The position numbers and the translations under genes are program-made. DNA of 64,000 bases from Aspidapion aeneum (taxonomy: Eukaryota; Arthropoda; Insecta; Coleoptera; Brentidae): assembly GCA_963576565.1 (NCBI GenBank), contig OY755047.1, positions 4,248,931-4,312,930 on the forward strand, in the 5' to 3' direction. Each line of letters opens with the position of its first letter. Position 1 is the stretch's first letter. Under the pieces are notes generated by a model. That model was not told the origin of the DNA. It worked only from the letters and a program-made list of their open reading frames with translations, and did no database searches. Of this stretch, positions 10,904-21,876 are shown one piece after another.

Positions 10904-11243
10904 ATAGGGAAAGTGGGTCTAGTGATACGTTGTTTTGAAGACCTTTTGAATGTCCTTACAATTGTGTAAAAATTTCAAAAATCTATCCATTCGTTTTTGA
11001 GATACTTGCCTTTAAACTTTCAAATTTAACATGGACTGATAAAATAAAAATTTAAATAGAATTTTATTATTTTTCGGATTTAATTTTTATTTTATTATTG
11101 CATGTTCAATTTAAAAATTTGAAAGCAAATATCTCAAAAACTAATCGATGGATTTTTGAAATTTTTACACGGTTGTAAAGATATTCAAGAGAGCTTCAAA
11201 ACAAGGTATCACTAGACCCACTTTCCCTATTCAAAATATAGGG
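10904..11243. mobile_element. Small MITE, about 340 bp, long inverted ends
   Basis: The ends are near-perfect inverted repeats: TTTTGAATAGGGAAAGTGGG at the left and its reverse complement at the right, continuing through TCTAGTGATAC. The interior also has inverted symmetry (ATCTCAAAAAC/GTTTTTGAGAT). Confidence 0.7.
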
Positions 11244-11403
11244 GTAAAGTATACCCCTCGAAGATGGGTAAGTGCTACAAAAATTTCAAAATAGCCAAAA
11301 AGTGTCCCCCTCACAAACAAAATCGACGTGTCCTCTTTCTCCAAATTCGCACGAAACATACCCAAAAACACCTCTGTTACCTTTTAGTTGGGACACCCCG
11401 TAT

Positions 11404-12555
11404 TTAACAATCATACTGCAACATGTTTATATGTCATTTTATAAAAAAAAATGTGGTTTTAACTACGCAGACAACACAAGGATATCTTAAAGATGTCCAT
11501 TCTAAAACACGAGGGATGTCTTAAGGATATCCCACAATCATATTTATGGAAAGAAATAGTAAAGGATTACTTTCCATATCTATTTCCAAGGATTATAAAA
11601 TATAAAATATTCTATATCTCTTAGCGAATCTTAAAAATAAATGAAATTAATTACTTCTGAAGCCTTATTAAGCCTAACATTCACTATAGTTGACAAAAAG
11701 ATGATGACTAGACTCAGCCATCTAGTGCCAATAACAGAAAGCTTGTTTAATTTACGTATGTAACATAGGAGTCACACCACTTTGTAACAGGGGCCTGTGT
11801 GTGACAGTGGTACTGTCACCTCAAGTGGCCAAGGCTTAAATGTTGTAAGCTACCAACTTAGGCTACAACTTATATAAATTATAAAAAGATTAAATGTTAC
11901 TATATGTTATTAAAGTTACACGATCTCGAAAGGGAATTTGACGGTTCTTGGAGGAAAAGTATGCTATAAACGTTTTTCTCAAATGTATAACTAATGTAGG
12001 ATAATCATACATACCTTTTCAATTTCCTTCTTATAGCTTCACACTTTCACTTCTTATATTTATTAGTTGAATATCGACTTTTTACTACTATTAAACTTTT
12101 GTATTCAAATATTTACACTTCTTAAACTTTTAGGTTTTATAAACCTTTTATATATTTGTTGTAAATATATATATTTATCAACATCTTAAACGTTGATTGA
12201 ATGAGTAAAACTATTCAATCAACTGTTTAATTTACTTAATATTACTGTTTAGGTTTGGGACATGTTATCAATTAAAAATGCCGATTTTAGGGCAACGAAT
12301 GGTTTGTATTTTGTTGTTAAAAAAAACATAAAACAGTTAAACACATTATTTCAAAACACTGGAAACAGTAATAATTAATGACTTTAAAATCAATAAACTC
12401 CAAAAGAAAAGACAAAAATAATTATGAATAATAAAGATAATAGCTTATACAATGTTAAAATGATTGATAAATTTCCCCAGTTGAAATAAAACCCCCCTTA
12501 AGAAGTGTGAATGAAAGCGTAACGTACCAAGCAAAGGCAAACTAAAGAGTTCATT
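11404..12555. other. Ir25a intron, AT-rich, unassigned
   Basis: No protein-like frame and no clear element boundary was seen. Short partial inverted phrases (TTCAATCAAC/GTTGATTGAA, near 12190-12225) occur. Confidence 0.3.
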
Positions 12556-13233
12556 TAGATAGTTTAAGTTGTGCTACGCATTTTTACGTAAGCATGAGAT
12601 TTGACAGATTCGCAAGCGCACTTCGTCACACCGTCGTCAAGGTCACGTTAGAAGCTTACGTATTTACGTTAGCTTACAGAAGTCTGCGGGCACCTTAACG
12701 TTACCAAAAAATAGAATTGGTTGATTGACCGATCGAAAAATGAGGCCTAGACGATAATTTCCACTTCCAGTACCAACGATTCTTTGCAAATATATCCCTA
12801 CTGTAGTTGAAAAGACAAAAAACAAAATTGTAACATCAAAAAAACACCCCGCATTCCATATTCTCTATTCCATAAGTTGAATGTTTTTACGTTACCATAA
12901 CAAGTCTACTATTAGCAGAGAATATGGAATTCGGCACTGTGTTTTTTTGATGTTACAATTTTGTTTTTGTCTTTTAAACTACAGTAGGGATATATTTGCA
13001 AAGAATCGTTTGTACTGGAAGCGGAAATTATGGTCTAGGCCTCATTTTTCGATCGGTCAACCAACCAATTCTATTCTTTGGTAACGTTAAGGTGCCCGCA
13101 GACCGCCGTAAGCAAACGTAAATACGTAAGCTCCTAACGTGACCTTGACGATGGTGTGACGAAGTGCGCTTGCGTAACTGTCAAATCTCATGCTTACGTA
13201 AAAATACGTAGCACAACATAAACTATCTAATGT
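12556..13233. repeat. Large palindrome (foldback element), arms about 320 bp
   Basis: Left arm (about 12556-12870) and right arm (about 12890-13233) are reverse complements with scattered differences. Shared landmarks are GTTGTGCTACG, TTTACGTAAGCATGAGATTT, GATCGAAAAATGAGGCCTAG and GCAAATATATCCCTACTGTA. The spacer is about 20 bp. It ends about 350 bp before an Ir25a exon. Confidence 0.85.
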
Positions 13234-13580
13234 AACACTTTGTAAAGTTACGTATCATGCACACTGGTTTGCTTTTAATTATTTTTTATTTTTGTTTGTT
13301 GATGTTTATATATGTAATGTGTCGTCGTTAACGTATTTGTTTTTTATGTCGTCATTGTCTATTGTTGTTGTTAATTTGTTTACTACAATTTTTCATTTGT
13401 GTTTGTTGATGTTATATTATTGCCTATTGTATCGTCTACAACTGGTCGTGCTAATTGTTGCTTATAGCCTACTGTTATTGTCGTTCAATGTTGTGTTTAA
13501 TGTGTCGTTCCAGCATCAGCTTTTTTGTGTCAATGCTAGTCAACTTTGACGTGAGCTGACCTGACTTTTTTTCATAAAAG

Positions 13581-13708
13581 GATTCTTCAGCTGTTAAACA
13601 GGCGAGAATTAGAGCGATTAAAAGAAAAATGGTGGTCTGGAAATACAGAAAAAAGGACTTGTGAAAAAGCAGATGACCAAAGTGATGGTATAAGCATCCA
13701 AAATATAG
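13581..13708 (+). CDS. Ir25a: Ir25a penultimate exon (canonical 3' end)
   Basis: Encodes ILQLLNRRELERLKEKWW, then CEKADDQSDGISIQNIG, the end of the second ligand-binding lobe and the lead into the last transmembrane helix. DQSDGISIQNIGG is, to my recognition, the classic IR25a sequence. The acceptor is CATAAAAG ending 13580; G13581 completes Ala with GC from 7121-7122. The donor is G|GTAAGA at 13709. The polypyrimidine tract is interrupted, so the acceptor looks weak (CTGACTTTTTTTCATAAAAG). Confidence 0.92.
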
Positions 13709-14332
13709 GTAAGACAATGGTTTCCTAAAAAAAATAATATAGGGAAAATATTATAACAACGGCAACATTGTTAGATTTTATAAAGCTTATTAGACAAACA
13801 GATCATGCGCAACCAGGGCTATCAAAACGGCGGGCCACGATCCTTCACTTTGTTGACGTCACATCGGGGGCTGATTTTTTTTTGATGCTCACGTAACGAC
13901 ACAGCTGAATGTTTTTAAAATATTGAAATTGGAATGACGGTTCATGAATATTTGATTTTTTTTTAAAATAAAGTTGGTTTTGAAATTGTTTTTACTATAT
14001 ATATTCTTGCAGAATAATTTTTTTTAAATGTATAGTAATCCTTAATTTTTCAGAGCCGCTTCATTAGCTCAAACAAAAATTAAATTTAAAACAGAAGCGA
14101 ATGTGACAAACACAGATGACAAAGTCAAATATAACAATTGGCATGCGGTACATGGCGGGTAATTTGAATTCAAAATAAGGAATGCTAAATCTTGAAGATT
14201 TTAACCTTTTAATCATCTTGCATCCTTACAAAAGATTGGTGGAATATCGGGATGGTGTCTGAGAATATTTCACTGAAATTTCGCGGAAATCTGTAGTGCC
14301 ATTTTGAAAATATCATATAAAAACGTCTGACC

Positions 14333-14500
14333 CAAGCGTGGATTTGAAGGGGGTAACGGGGTAATTACCCCCCCTAGAATTAAAAATATGCATTTTTTCT
14401 TAATTAAATAAGGTAAAACAGAAGAATCACATATTACAACAAAATGTTTGTCGACTATTACCCCCCCCCCTCCCTAGATTTTGATTCAGATCCGCGCTTG
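14333..14500. mobile_element. hAT-type MITE, 168 bp
   Basis: Inverted ends CAAGCGTGGAT/ATCCGCGCTTG flanked by a perfect 8-bp duplication GTCTGACC (14325-14332 and 14501-14508). Inner C-rich/G-rich blocks. It sits in the 1-kb intron between the last two canonical Ir25a exons. Confidence 0.85.
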
Positions 14501-14729
14501 GTCTGACCTCCCATAAGACACAATGTAAAAGTTAGCCTCCCCCCGAGAATAGCTGATTTTTTCAGTGTCGTGGCCTGTATTTTTTTGTTGACCTATGCTT
14601 TACCGTTGAAGTATCTTGTAAAATAAAAAACAGCGTTGTCAAACTTTATAAACTTTCTTTAGATACAAGATTTTTTTTATTTCTACCAATGAGTACCTAT
14701 TTTAATTGTGTTTTTTCTAAATTTTTAAG

Positions 14730-15040
14730 GTGGTGTCTTCATAGTAATATTCGTTGGAATCGGACTGGCATGTCTGACCCTGGCCTTCGAATATTGGTGG
14801 TACAAATACCGAAAAAATACCAAGATTACCAACATTGCACCGCCAGAAATCTCTAAACGCCATTCGAAAACGCAAGGATTGGTGGTGCCTGGTCCTCAGT
14901 TCGGTGCAAATTTTGGCAAAGGAACCAAAATGGCGGCTCCTGTCAGATTGAGAGGGGCCAATAATGGCCAAGATACTGATTCTGGCTTATTGACAGTTGA
15001 AACAAATAAGTTGTATCAGAAAAAACCAAATAAGTTTTAA
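14730..15040 (+). CDS. Ir25a: Ir25a terminal exon (canonical 3' end): last transmembrane helix and C-tail
   Basis: Starts GT, completing Gly with G13708, then GVFIVIFVGIGLACLTLAF, a hydrophobic M4 helix, and EYWWYKYRK at the cytoplasmic edge. A basic tail of about 70 residues with KTQGLVVPGPQF and LLTVETNKLYQ follows, stop TAA 15038-15040. The acceptor is AATTTTTAAG ending 14729. The five canonical exons together give 329 residues of the receptor's C-terminal part. A possible polyadenylation signal ATTAAA is at 15139-15144. Confidence 0.93.
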
Positions 15041-15221
15041 ATTTTGTTGTTATTATTTATTTTGTGTTTTTGATTTGTTTGTGGCACGTTTGGTGTGATT
15101 TTTTACGCACAAAAAATGTATTTTTTTTTGTATTTATGATTAAAAAAAAACTAGTTTAACTTCGTCCTGTTTTCTAGTTTTGCCGTTATTTGTGAACCGA
15201 AAGGTTCTCCCAACGGTAGTT

Positions 15222-16061
15222 AAAGGAGTGGGGGAAAAAGGGTTTTAGAAAAAAAAATTGTCACAGCCAGCTGAATACTCAGCTAATTGTGATTCAAAAA
15301 TGTGGTATTCTTTTTTTTTGGTAAAATTACAAGTTGAGAAGATACAGGCTGTCAAAGTAACCTCCAAAAATGTATAAAAAATAATTATTTTTGAAAAAAA
15401 ATAATTTTAGCTTACTTATTCTTTTAAAAAATATGAATAATATTTTATAAATATTCCTCGCTAGAGACTTGTTTTTATTAACAAAAAATATAAATACTCT
15501 GCCAATATATGGGCCCCTAAGCTCACACTAGGTACTATAGTTATAGTGTACGTGTGAGCTAATATAACTAAAAACTGAAATATATTTTATTCAACTCCAG
15601 ACTAAATTACCTTTTGTTTGATACCACACAAGCCATGTTTTGACTTAAACTCAAATTTTTGAAATCTACCCCCACCCTTAAAAAAAACAAAAAACTAAAA
15701 TGTATTTTGTTAAACTCCGGACTCAATTACCTTTCGTCTGATATCACACATGCCATATTTTCACTTAAACTCTAATTTTTAAAATATACCCCCACCCTTT
15801 TTTTTAAATAAATTAAAATGTATTTTGTTTAAGTGCAGACTCAATTACCTTTCGTTTAATATCACACACGCCATATTTTCACATAAACTCTAATTTTTGA
15901 CATCTACCCCCACCCTTTTATTTTGTTTGTGTTCGGTGGATTTTGTTCATTTTTAAATGGGACCATCTCGACCCAAGACCCAGCCTAGGTACCAAATTTC
16001 ATTAAAATCGGGCAAGCGGTTTTTGAGTTATGCGCGTTGGTCGTTACAGACAGACAGACAT

Positions 16062-16111
<50 letters not shown>

Positions 16112-16543
16112 GGCGCAACAAAAAAGTTTCAAAATCATCTGAAACGCAAAGATATATAAAAATTTTTGAAATCGGAGCAACTTTTTTTTTCTCGAAAAAA
16201 TTAGGATCACTATAGCTCACACTACTATAGTATAGTAGTAGTGTGAGCTAAAAAAACATTGCGTTTAATATGGTATCCATAAAAGTTTATACCACAAAAA
16301 ACAGTTATTTCAAAAAAAATTGATCGCATAATTTTTTTTAAATTATTTAATTTCAAATTATTGCTCTTGTTCGAATACACGACTTTACCCAATTTCATAT
16401 TTTTACTGCGTTTTTTAAAAAAGTTATCAAAAAAGTTTTAAAAATCGTCAACTCTGTATCTCGACAAAGAAAGAGTTTTGAGGCATGACCTCCTCTATGA
16501 CCGGTTGACCTATCGCCACTAAATTATGGGACACCCTGTATAT
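15222..16543. mobile_element. MITE with GGGACACCCTGTATA end, split by a Helitron-like copy
   Basis: Matches the uninterrupted copy at 61792-62485 over most of its length, for example GGAAAAAGGGTTTTAG, CTCAGCTAATTGTGATT and ACATTGCGTTTAATATGG. The left terminus is missing here. Copy C of the Helitron-like family is inserted at 15495-16250. Confidence 0.8.
15495..16250 (+). mobile_element. Helitron/Helentron-like element, copy C (best-bounded copy)
   Basis: Starts TACTCTGCCAATATATGG and ends GTGTGAGCTA right after a hairpin (AGCTCACACTACTATA paired with its complement). The same target without insertion is seen at about 62169-62195, which places the junctions in a run of A. Internal order: left hairpin, three related ~110-bp phrases, the GGTACCAAATTTCATTAAAA block, the CGTTACAGACAGACAG microsatellite (about 16046-16110), and CGGCGCAACAAAAAAG. 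No coding capacity. Confidence 0.82.
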
Positions 16544-16682
16544 TAGCTCACACTACTACTATACTATAATAGTGTGAGCTATGGTGATCCTAATTTTTTC
16601 GAGAAAAAAAAAGTTGCTCTGATTTCAAAAATTTTTATATATCTTTGCGTTTCAGATGATTTTGAAACTTTTTTGTTGCGCC

Positions 16683-17128
<446 letters not shown>

Positions 17129-17247
17129 AACGACCAACGCGCATAACTCAAAAACCGCTTGCCCGATTTTAATTAAATTTGGTACCTACGCTGGGTTTTG
17201 GGTCGAGATGGTCCCATTTAAAAATGAACAAAATCCACCGAACACAA

Positions 17248-18445
17248 CCCAACAAACATTTAAAGTTGTAACGACGAAACGCCAACTAGAAAGAATTTCT
17301 TAAAAGTAACCGCAACGTACTCCCGCTACGTCTCAGTATACCATACAGCGACGTTATAATTCCCTAAGTGGGGAACCAATTTCTGGTTGTAACTACTAGG
17401 CCAAGTGTTTAAAGTCACTGTAGTAACAACTACACTACTACGTCGTAGCCAGGTATCTACTACGTCGAAGAGGCTGTTTTTTTCCGTAATGGCATCAAAG
17501 TTGCGATGTAGTTGCAAATAATATAATCGTTTCTTTTTGGTAGAATTGTAACACAATATGGTGGACACAACAGTAAACAGACTCGCTTAGTTTTTTTGTT
17601 TGGTTATGGTTATAATATGAACTATGTTATCCAAAAGTGTGAGAATTTACGAGCAGAGGATCAAAATTCGAGTGCGACGCAAAGTTTTTTGTATAACATG
17701 CATTATATATATTGCAAAAAACCGGTGCGCCCGTAAAATTGAGCCGTTTTCTGGTAGCTGATGGAATTTTTGTGTTGTGATTTTGGAGGTTATGTTTTCT
17801 TAATCGACAGTTAACTCCAACAAATGGTGCTTAAGAAGAGCATTTTTGGTAAGCTTCAACTAATTTGTTTATAAAATAGTATGGCTCTTTAATATGAGCT
17901 CATAAAACGACAACAAAAATATTAAATTTTCTTTCTTACATAAAAACATGGCGTCCCAAACTATATTCCCTGATAGTCGAAAAGGTAACTTGAAAGTAGT
18001 TGGGGCTTTAAAGTTGATCCAAAAAGTTATTTTGTCTACATTGTTACATCAGATGTTACTATGATGACACAAACTTTTGTGGTAAAAATTAAAGTTATAA
18101 TGTAGTTGTCGGATACACTTGTTTGGGACTCCAATGAAGCTTAACTTTCTAGTGGTAATTAAGTAGGATATAAAAGTCAGGGCGACTACGAAATAACGAC
18201 TAAAAAGAAAGTAAAACTTTAGCAACGTCCTATTGTGGTAGAGAAGACTATCAGAATCGACTATCAAGAAACAATCCTATGAAGTAGTTTGGAGGGTCGT
18301 TTTTACGAAACATCTACTATTTCCTGATACTAATAGTAGTTAGAACTAAAAAGTAACAAATTTTGGTTGGGATCACCACATTTCTACTATAAGAAAGTAG
18401 CAAAGCCTTTAGAACATGTAGCCGCTACTATAAATGTTAGTTGGG
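17248..18445. mobile_element. DNA transposon with CCCAAC termini, copy 1 (1198 bp)
   Basis: Inverted ends CCCAACAAACATTTAAAGTTG and, at the other side, CCCAACTAACATTTATAGTAG (reverse complement). Inserted into copy D with duplication of AA (17246-17247 and 18446-18447). The interior is full of short inverted motifs such as CTACTACGTCGTAG but has no transposase frame. Almost identical to 58340-59538. Confidence 0.85.
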
Positions 18446-18830
18446 AAGCCAAATAAAAGGGTTGGGGTATATTTCAAAATTTGAGTTTATGTAAAAATAT
18501 GGCGTGTGTGATATCAAACGAAAGGTAATTGCGTCTGGAGTTAAATAAAATACATTTTACTTTTAAAAAAAGGGTGGGGGTAAATTAAAAAATTAGTGCT
18601 TATGTGGAAATATGGCGTGTGTGATATCAAACGAAATGCAATTGAATCTGGAGTTTAAAAAAATACATTTCAGTTAAAAAAAAGGTAGGGGTAGATTTGA
18701 AAAATTAAAGTTTAAGTCAAAATATGGCTTGTGTGGTATCAAACGAAAGGTAATTGAGTTTGGAGTTCAATAAAATATTTCAGTTTTTAGTTATATTAGC
18801 TCACACGTACACTATAACTATAGTACCTAG

Positions 18831-19020
18831 CAGTGGCGTATATAGAAAAATGTTTCGGGGTGGGCCCGAGGCAGTTTTGGGGGGGGGGGCGAGACCCCAT
18901 GAGGGTGTATTTTATGCTATTTTATGTTTTTATTCATGAAATATGTCGAAAATATCTAAAAAAATCTTAGCTTCGGGGGGGGCCCGGGCCCCCCAGGCCC
19001 CCCCCATATATACGCCAGTG
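18831..19020. mobile_element. hAT-type MITE, 190 bp, GC-rich core
   Basis: Ends CAGTGGCGTATATA/TATATACGCCAGTG with a perfect 8-bp duplication GTACCTAG (18823-18830, 19021-19028). Contains runs of G and C (GGGGGGCCCGGGCCCCCC-like) and the phrase TATTTTATGCTATTTTATG. Sister copies at 50123-50301 and 55074-55262. Confidence 0.9.
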
Positions 19021-19108
19021 GTACCTAGTGTGAGCTTAGGTGCCCATAGATTGGCAGAGTATTTTTTAATATTATCTCGTTTTAGAAGTTGATTTATTTG
19101 TATTATAG

Positions 19109-19469
19109 GATTTTGCAGCTTCTAAACTCCCGAGAGTTGGAACGGATGAAAAAGTTTTGGTGGGACGAAGTTACAAACAATACTTGTGCAAGGCCCAGTG
19201 ATGATTCCGAAGGAATATCCATCGAAAATATTGGAGGAGTATTTGTTGTCATTTTAATTGGTATTCTATTGGCATGCGTAATATTATTTTTTGAGTATTT
19301 TTGGTATAAAACTATGAACGGCTTCAAACCGCAGAAGAAACAGACCAAATTGGAACCTAAGAAAGAAATTATGGAACCCGTCAAAATTGTTAGATATGAG
19401 CCAGGTTTAATTGGACATAAGGATTCTCAACAAAAAAAGGGAAAACTTGGTTTAAAACATCGATTTTAA
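19109..19469 (+). CDS. Ir25a: Alternative Ir25a terminal exon (single-exon 3' end)
   Basis: Encodes ILQLLNSRELERMKKFWW, EGISIENIGGVFVVILIG (the canonical pair of exons fused without an intron), the M4 helix through LLACVILFFEYFWYK, and a new lysine-rich tail (KPQKKQTKLEPKK), stop TAA 19467-19469. The acceptor is TTGTATTATAG ending 19108; G19109 completes the same Ala codon from 7122. By eye more than half of the residues match the canonical end up to the helix, while the tails differ. There is no stop or frameshift, so it may be a functional alternative 3' end. Other readings: a recent duplicated pseudo-exon, or part of a tandem duplicate. Spliced to the shared exons it gives 303 residues in this window. 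Confidence 0.8.
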
Positions 19470-19479
19470 ATTAAGGTAA

Positions 19480-20125
19480 ATGCGGCAAATAAGGCCCGGA
19501 GGCTAATAATGCCCAGCGGCTAATAAGGCCCGGTGGCTTATTAGGCGCAGTAGTCATAGTTCAAATCATATCCTTCTTTAGTTTTATAAAATCAAATTCA
19601 CCTATAAATATGTAGGTAGATAATTCGTTTGTTTCCAGTATAATGGTGTCATGTGATCTGGGAAAATGCAAAAAGGCACTCGAAACTTGTAATTTTTAAT
19701 TACAACTGCGACAGATAAGGCCCGTGTCAAATCAGGCCCGGTGGCTAATAAGGCCTGAAAGCTAAAATGCCCCGGCGGTTAATAAAGCCCGGCAGCTAAT
19801 AAGGCCTGGCGGGTTATAAGACTCGTTGGTTAATAAAGCCCGGTGGCTATTAAGGCCCGGCATCCAATAGGGCCCGATGGATATGAAGGCCCGGCTGCCA
19901 ATAAGGCCCAGCGGGTAAAAAGGCACTTGAAGGGTTTTATTTTTTTTTTATGTTGAATTATATAACCGAATGCTCGGGGGTAAGAAATCCCATTCGTAAT
20001 TTTTTTTTGAGGCATATTAAAAGTTTCCTATACTTTTAGTTTTATTTACGAAAATTCAATTTAAAATAATCTTGGTTTTTGGCGTCTTTTCGAAAAAACT
20101 GTTAAGTGGGCCTTACTGGCTGCAG
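19480..20125. mobile_element. Element with GGCAAATAAGGCCC-type ends and internal minisatellite
   Basis: Left end GCGGCAAATAAGGCCCG and right end GGGCCTTACTGGCTGC are imperfect inverted repeats. A related pair (TGGCAAATAAGGCCC / GGGCTTTATTTGCCA) bounds 47876-49490. Lies between the 3' ends of the two convergent genes. Confidence 0.55.
19486..19925. repeat. Degenerate ~18-bp minisatellite (AATAAGGCCCGGTGGCT)
   Basis: Roughly a dozen imperfect units in two clusters (19486-19550 and 19710-19925) separated by unrelated AT-rich sequence. The units contain AATAAA-like words that could be mistaken for polyadenylation signals. Confidence 0.85.
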
Positions 20126-20463
20126 AAACCTGAGTATAGTTCTTTTAATATTCTTTTTTTGCACTGTGTGAAAAATATATTTTTGTGGTATTTTAGTTAA
20201 AATAAAACACTATTTTAAAAAAATCGCCTTATATTTTTAAAATTTGTAAAAAAAAATTACAAATAGACTAAAATAATCTAAAAATAATTTATGACAACTT
20301 TTAACTTATATTGTAGACATCTAATCTACAAAAGCAAAAGATGTTACTTTTAAAATAAAAACTATAATAATATACAAACTAAAGTCAATAAGTCTTTTTT
20401 TATATACATATTTTTTGTTTAATGTACATTTAACCCCCATTCTTTTTTCTTTTATAAAAAAAA

Positions 20464-20469
20464 CTTTAT
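20464..20469 (-). promoter_or_regulatory. Polyadenylation signal AATAAA for the LZTS-like gene
   Basis: Minus-strand AATAAA about 45 bp downstream of the stop codon at 20513-20515. Confidence 0.55.
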
Positions 20470-20512
20470 TTAAATAAAAATTATTTTTTCTTGTAACATA
20501 AACACATTTTGT

Positions 20513-21443
20513 TTATAGTTTCTTGGTAATATTTTTACTATCAACATTTTTTTCTTTATTTTTCTGTTGATCAATAGCCAGTTGAATACTCAAATTCTGA
20601 ACTTCAGTTTCTAAGTTTTTGCATTTTCTAAATATCTGTATATAATTTGTTTGTAACTGTCTCTGATACCTTAATACTTTCTCTTTTTCTTGACTCCAGT
20701 TTAGTTTTTCTTGTTCGAATTCTTGTGATTTCAAATCTAGTTCTTTCTTTAATTTCTTTAATTCATTGTTACTAATATCTCCATAGATTTTGTTTTCTTC
20801 TATGTATTCTCCATTTAATTTTTGAATTTCCAGATCTTCAGATGTTAAATCTTCATTTGAGTCGTCTATAATTATTTTTTCTGCTCTTAGAATTCGACCA
20901 GGTTTTACATTATTGTAATCATTTATAGATAAATCGGACAATTCTTCTCTTAGTTCTTTTATCTCAGCCCTTAAACGTTCATTTTCAGAAATATCATCTA
21001 TATTTTTAGTTAAAGAATCAGTTGATAAATATTTTTTATTGTTATTATCTAATTCTAGTTGTAAAGCTTGTATTTCACTAGTCTTTTCTTCAATAACATT
21101 TTTAAGATCAAAACTAGTATCTCTAAAAACATCTACTTCATTTCTTAAATGATCTACTTCCGATTTTAAAGTCAATATTTGATTATCTTTATCGAAATTT
21201 TGATTTCTTTCTTCTTGAAGTGCTTCTTCACAATTTTGAAGTCGGTTGTGGACTTCTCTGAAGTCGTTTCTCAACTGAAGTAGCTCTTGGCATTTTGAAG
21301 CTTGGTCACCTTGATAGTCTTTGAGTTGAGTTTTTAATAAAGATATTTCACCGGTTTTTTGACATAAAGCCCATTCGGTTTCTTCAAGACGACTTCGTAA
21401 AGCCGTGACTTCAGACTTTAACTTTTCGGTTTGAAAGTTTGCA
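20513..21443 (-). CDS. LZTS: LZTS/Fez1-family gene, exon 6 (terminal): coiled-coil C-terminal half
   Basis: Encodes 310 residues of almost continuous coiled coil. It starts SANFQTEKLKSEVTALRSRL, then LEETEWALCQKTGEISLLK, the signature of the LZTS/Fez1 family (TEW..CQK.GEISLLK..LKD). A long charged region with LRAEIKELREELSDL and QRQLQTNYIQIFRKCKNLE follows, then a stop. LZTS proteins are cytoplasmic/cytoskeletal coiled-coil scaffolds; mammalian members affect microtubules, the cell cycle and beta-catenin or synaptic complexes. The acceptor is TTTATTTTTTAG ending at 21444 (minus). The first base completes Ser. An internal TTG at 21274 is not the start; the frame runs on upstream to the splice site. 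Confidence 0.92.
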
Positions 21444-21481
21444 CTAAAAAATAAAAGAAAATAAAAATTATTTAAGTTAAA

Positions 21482-21646
21482 TTATTAGTCGCTATATAAG
21501 TACGTCGTTATATGCGATGTCGTTATAGGCAACACGTCTTTAATGTATTTAACATAGAACTCGGTCGGGTTATAGCGACGACATATTGTCGCTATAACCG
21601 ATATGTCGTAATATCCCATATCGTTATAAGCGATATTTACTGTATT
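21482..21646. mobile_element. Small pogo/mariner-like MITE
   Basis: Inverted motifs of the type GTCGTTATA/TATAACGAC throughout, right end GCGATATTTACTGTA. Fills most of the short intron between LZTS exons 5 and 6. Confidence 0.6.
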
Positions 21647-21649
21647 TAC

Positions 21650-21801
21650 CTCTGCACTTCCCCCAAAAGCCTTTTCTTGTCTTGATTAAACTGATAACTT
21701 TGCATCATCAGCATGTGTTCCATTTTCAAAGATTTTTGGGCGCTAGCTTTCAGTCTATTCTCGTGCAGGGTCTTTATTCTTTGAAGTTCTCGCTCCCACA
21801 C
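21650..21801 (-). CDS. LZTS: LZTS/Fez1-family gene, exon 5
   Basis: Encodes VWERELQRIKTLHENRLKAS, AQKSLKMEHMLMMQSYQFNQ and DKKRLLGEVQ plus two bases of the next codon. This matches the start of the LZTS coiled coil, where the protein reads on from the conserved EKEK of exon 4. The acceptor is TATTTTTCAG ending 21802 and the donor GTAAAT from 21649. The exon is 152 nt, phase 0 in and phase 2 out, consistent with its neighbours. Confidence 0.9.
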
Positions 21802-21876
21802 CTGAAAAATACATAAAACACTCTCTCTTTATTTTGATCCATCAGTGTATGAATTCTTGAATTGGTGAGAAGGGTA

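Larger units (their letters stand above)
8962..11403. mobile_element. Old element with inverted ends, filled by nested insertions
   Basis: Inverted blocks at about 8962-9103 and 11240-11403 share CAAAATCGACGTGTCC and the GGGGTATACTTTACC-type phrase. Between them lie a non-LTR fragment, a Helitron-like element and a small MITE. The right edge ends in a GGGACACCCCGTATTT-type terminus. Confidence 0.5.

Noticed and set aside
13292..13549. Hydrophobic 85-codon frame
   Set aside because: T-rich intronic DNA between the palindrome and an exon; no homology recognised.
17326..18267. Two 72-80-codon minus-strand frames identical in both CCCAAC elements
   Set aside because: Identity reflects recent element duplication rather than coding constraint; no transposase motif visible.
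19109..19469. Calling the second Ir25a end a separate complete gene
   Set aside because: No upstream exons for the channel or ligand-binding lobe are found between 15041 and 19108; that interval is all transposons.
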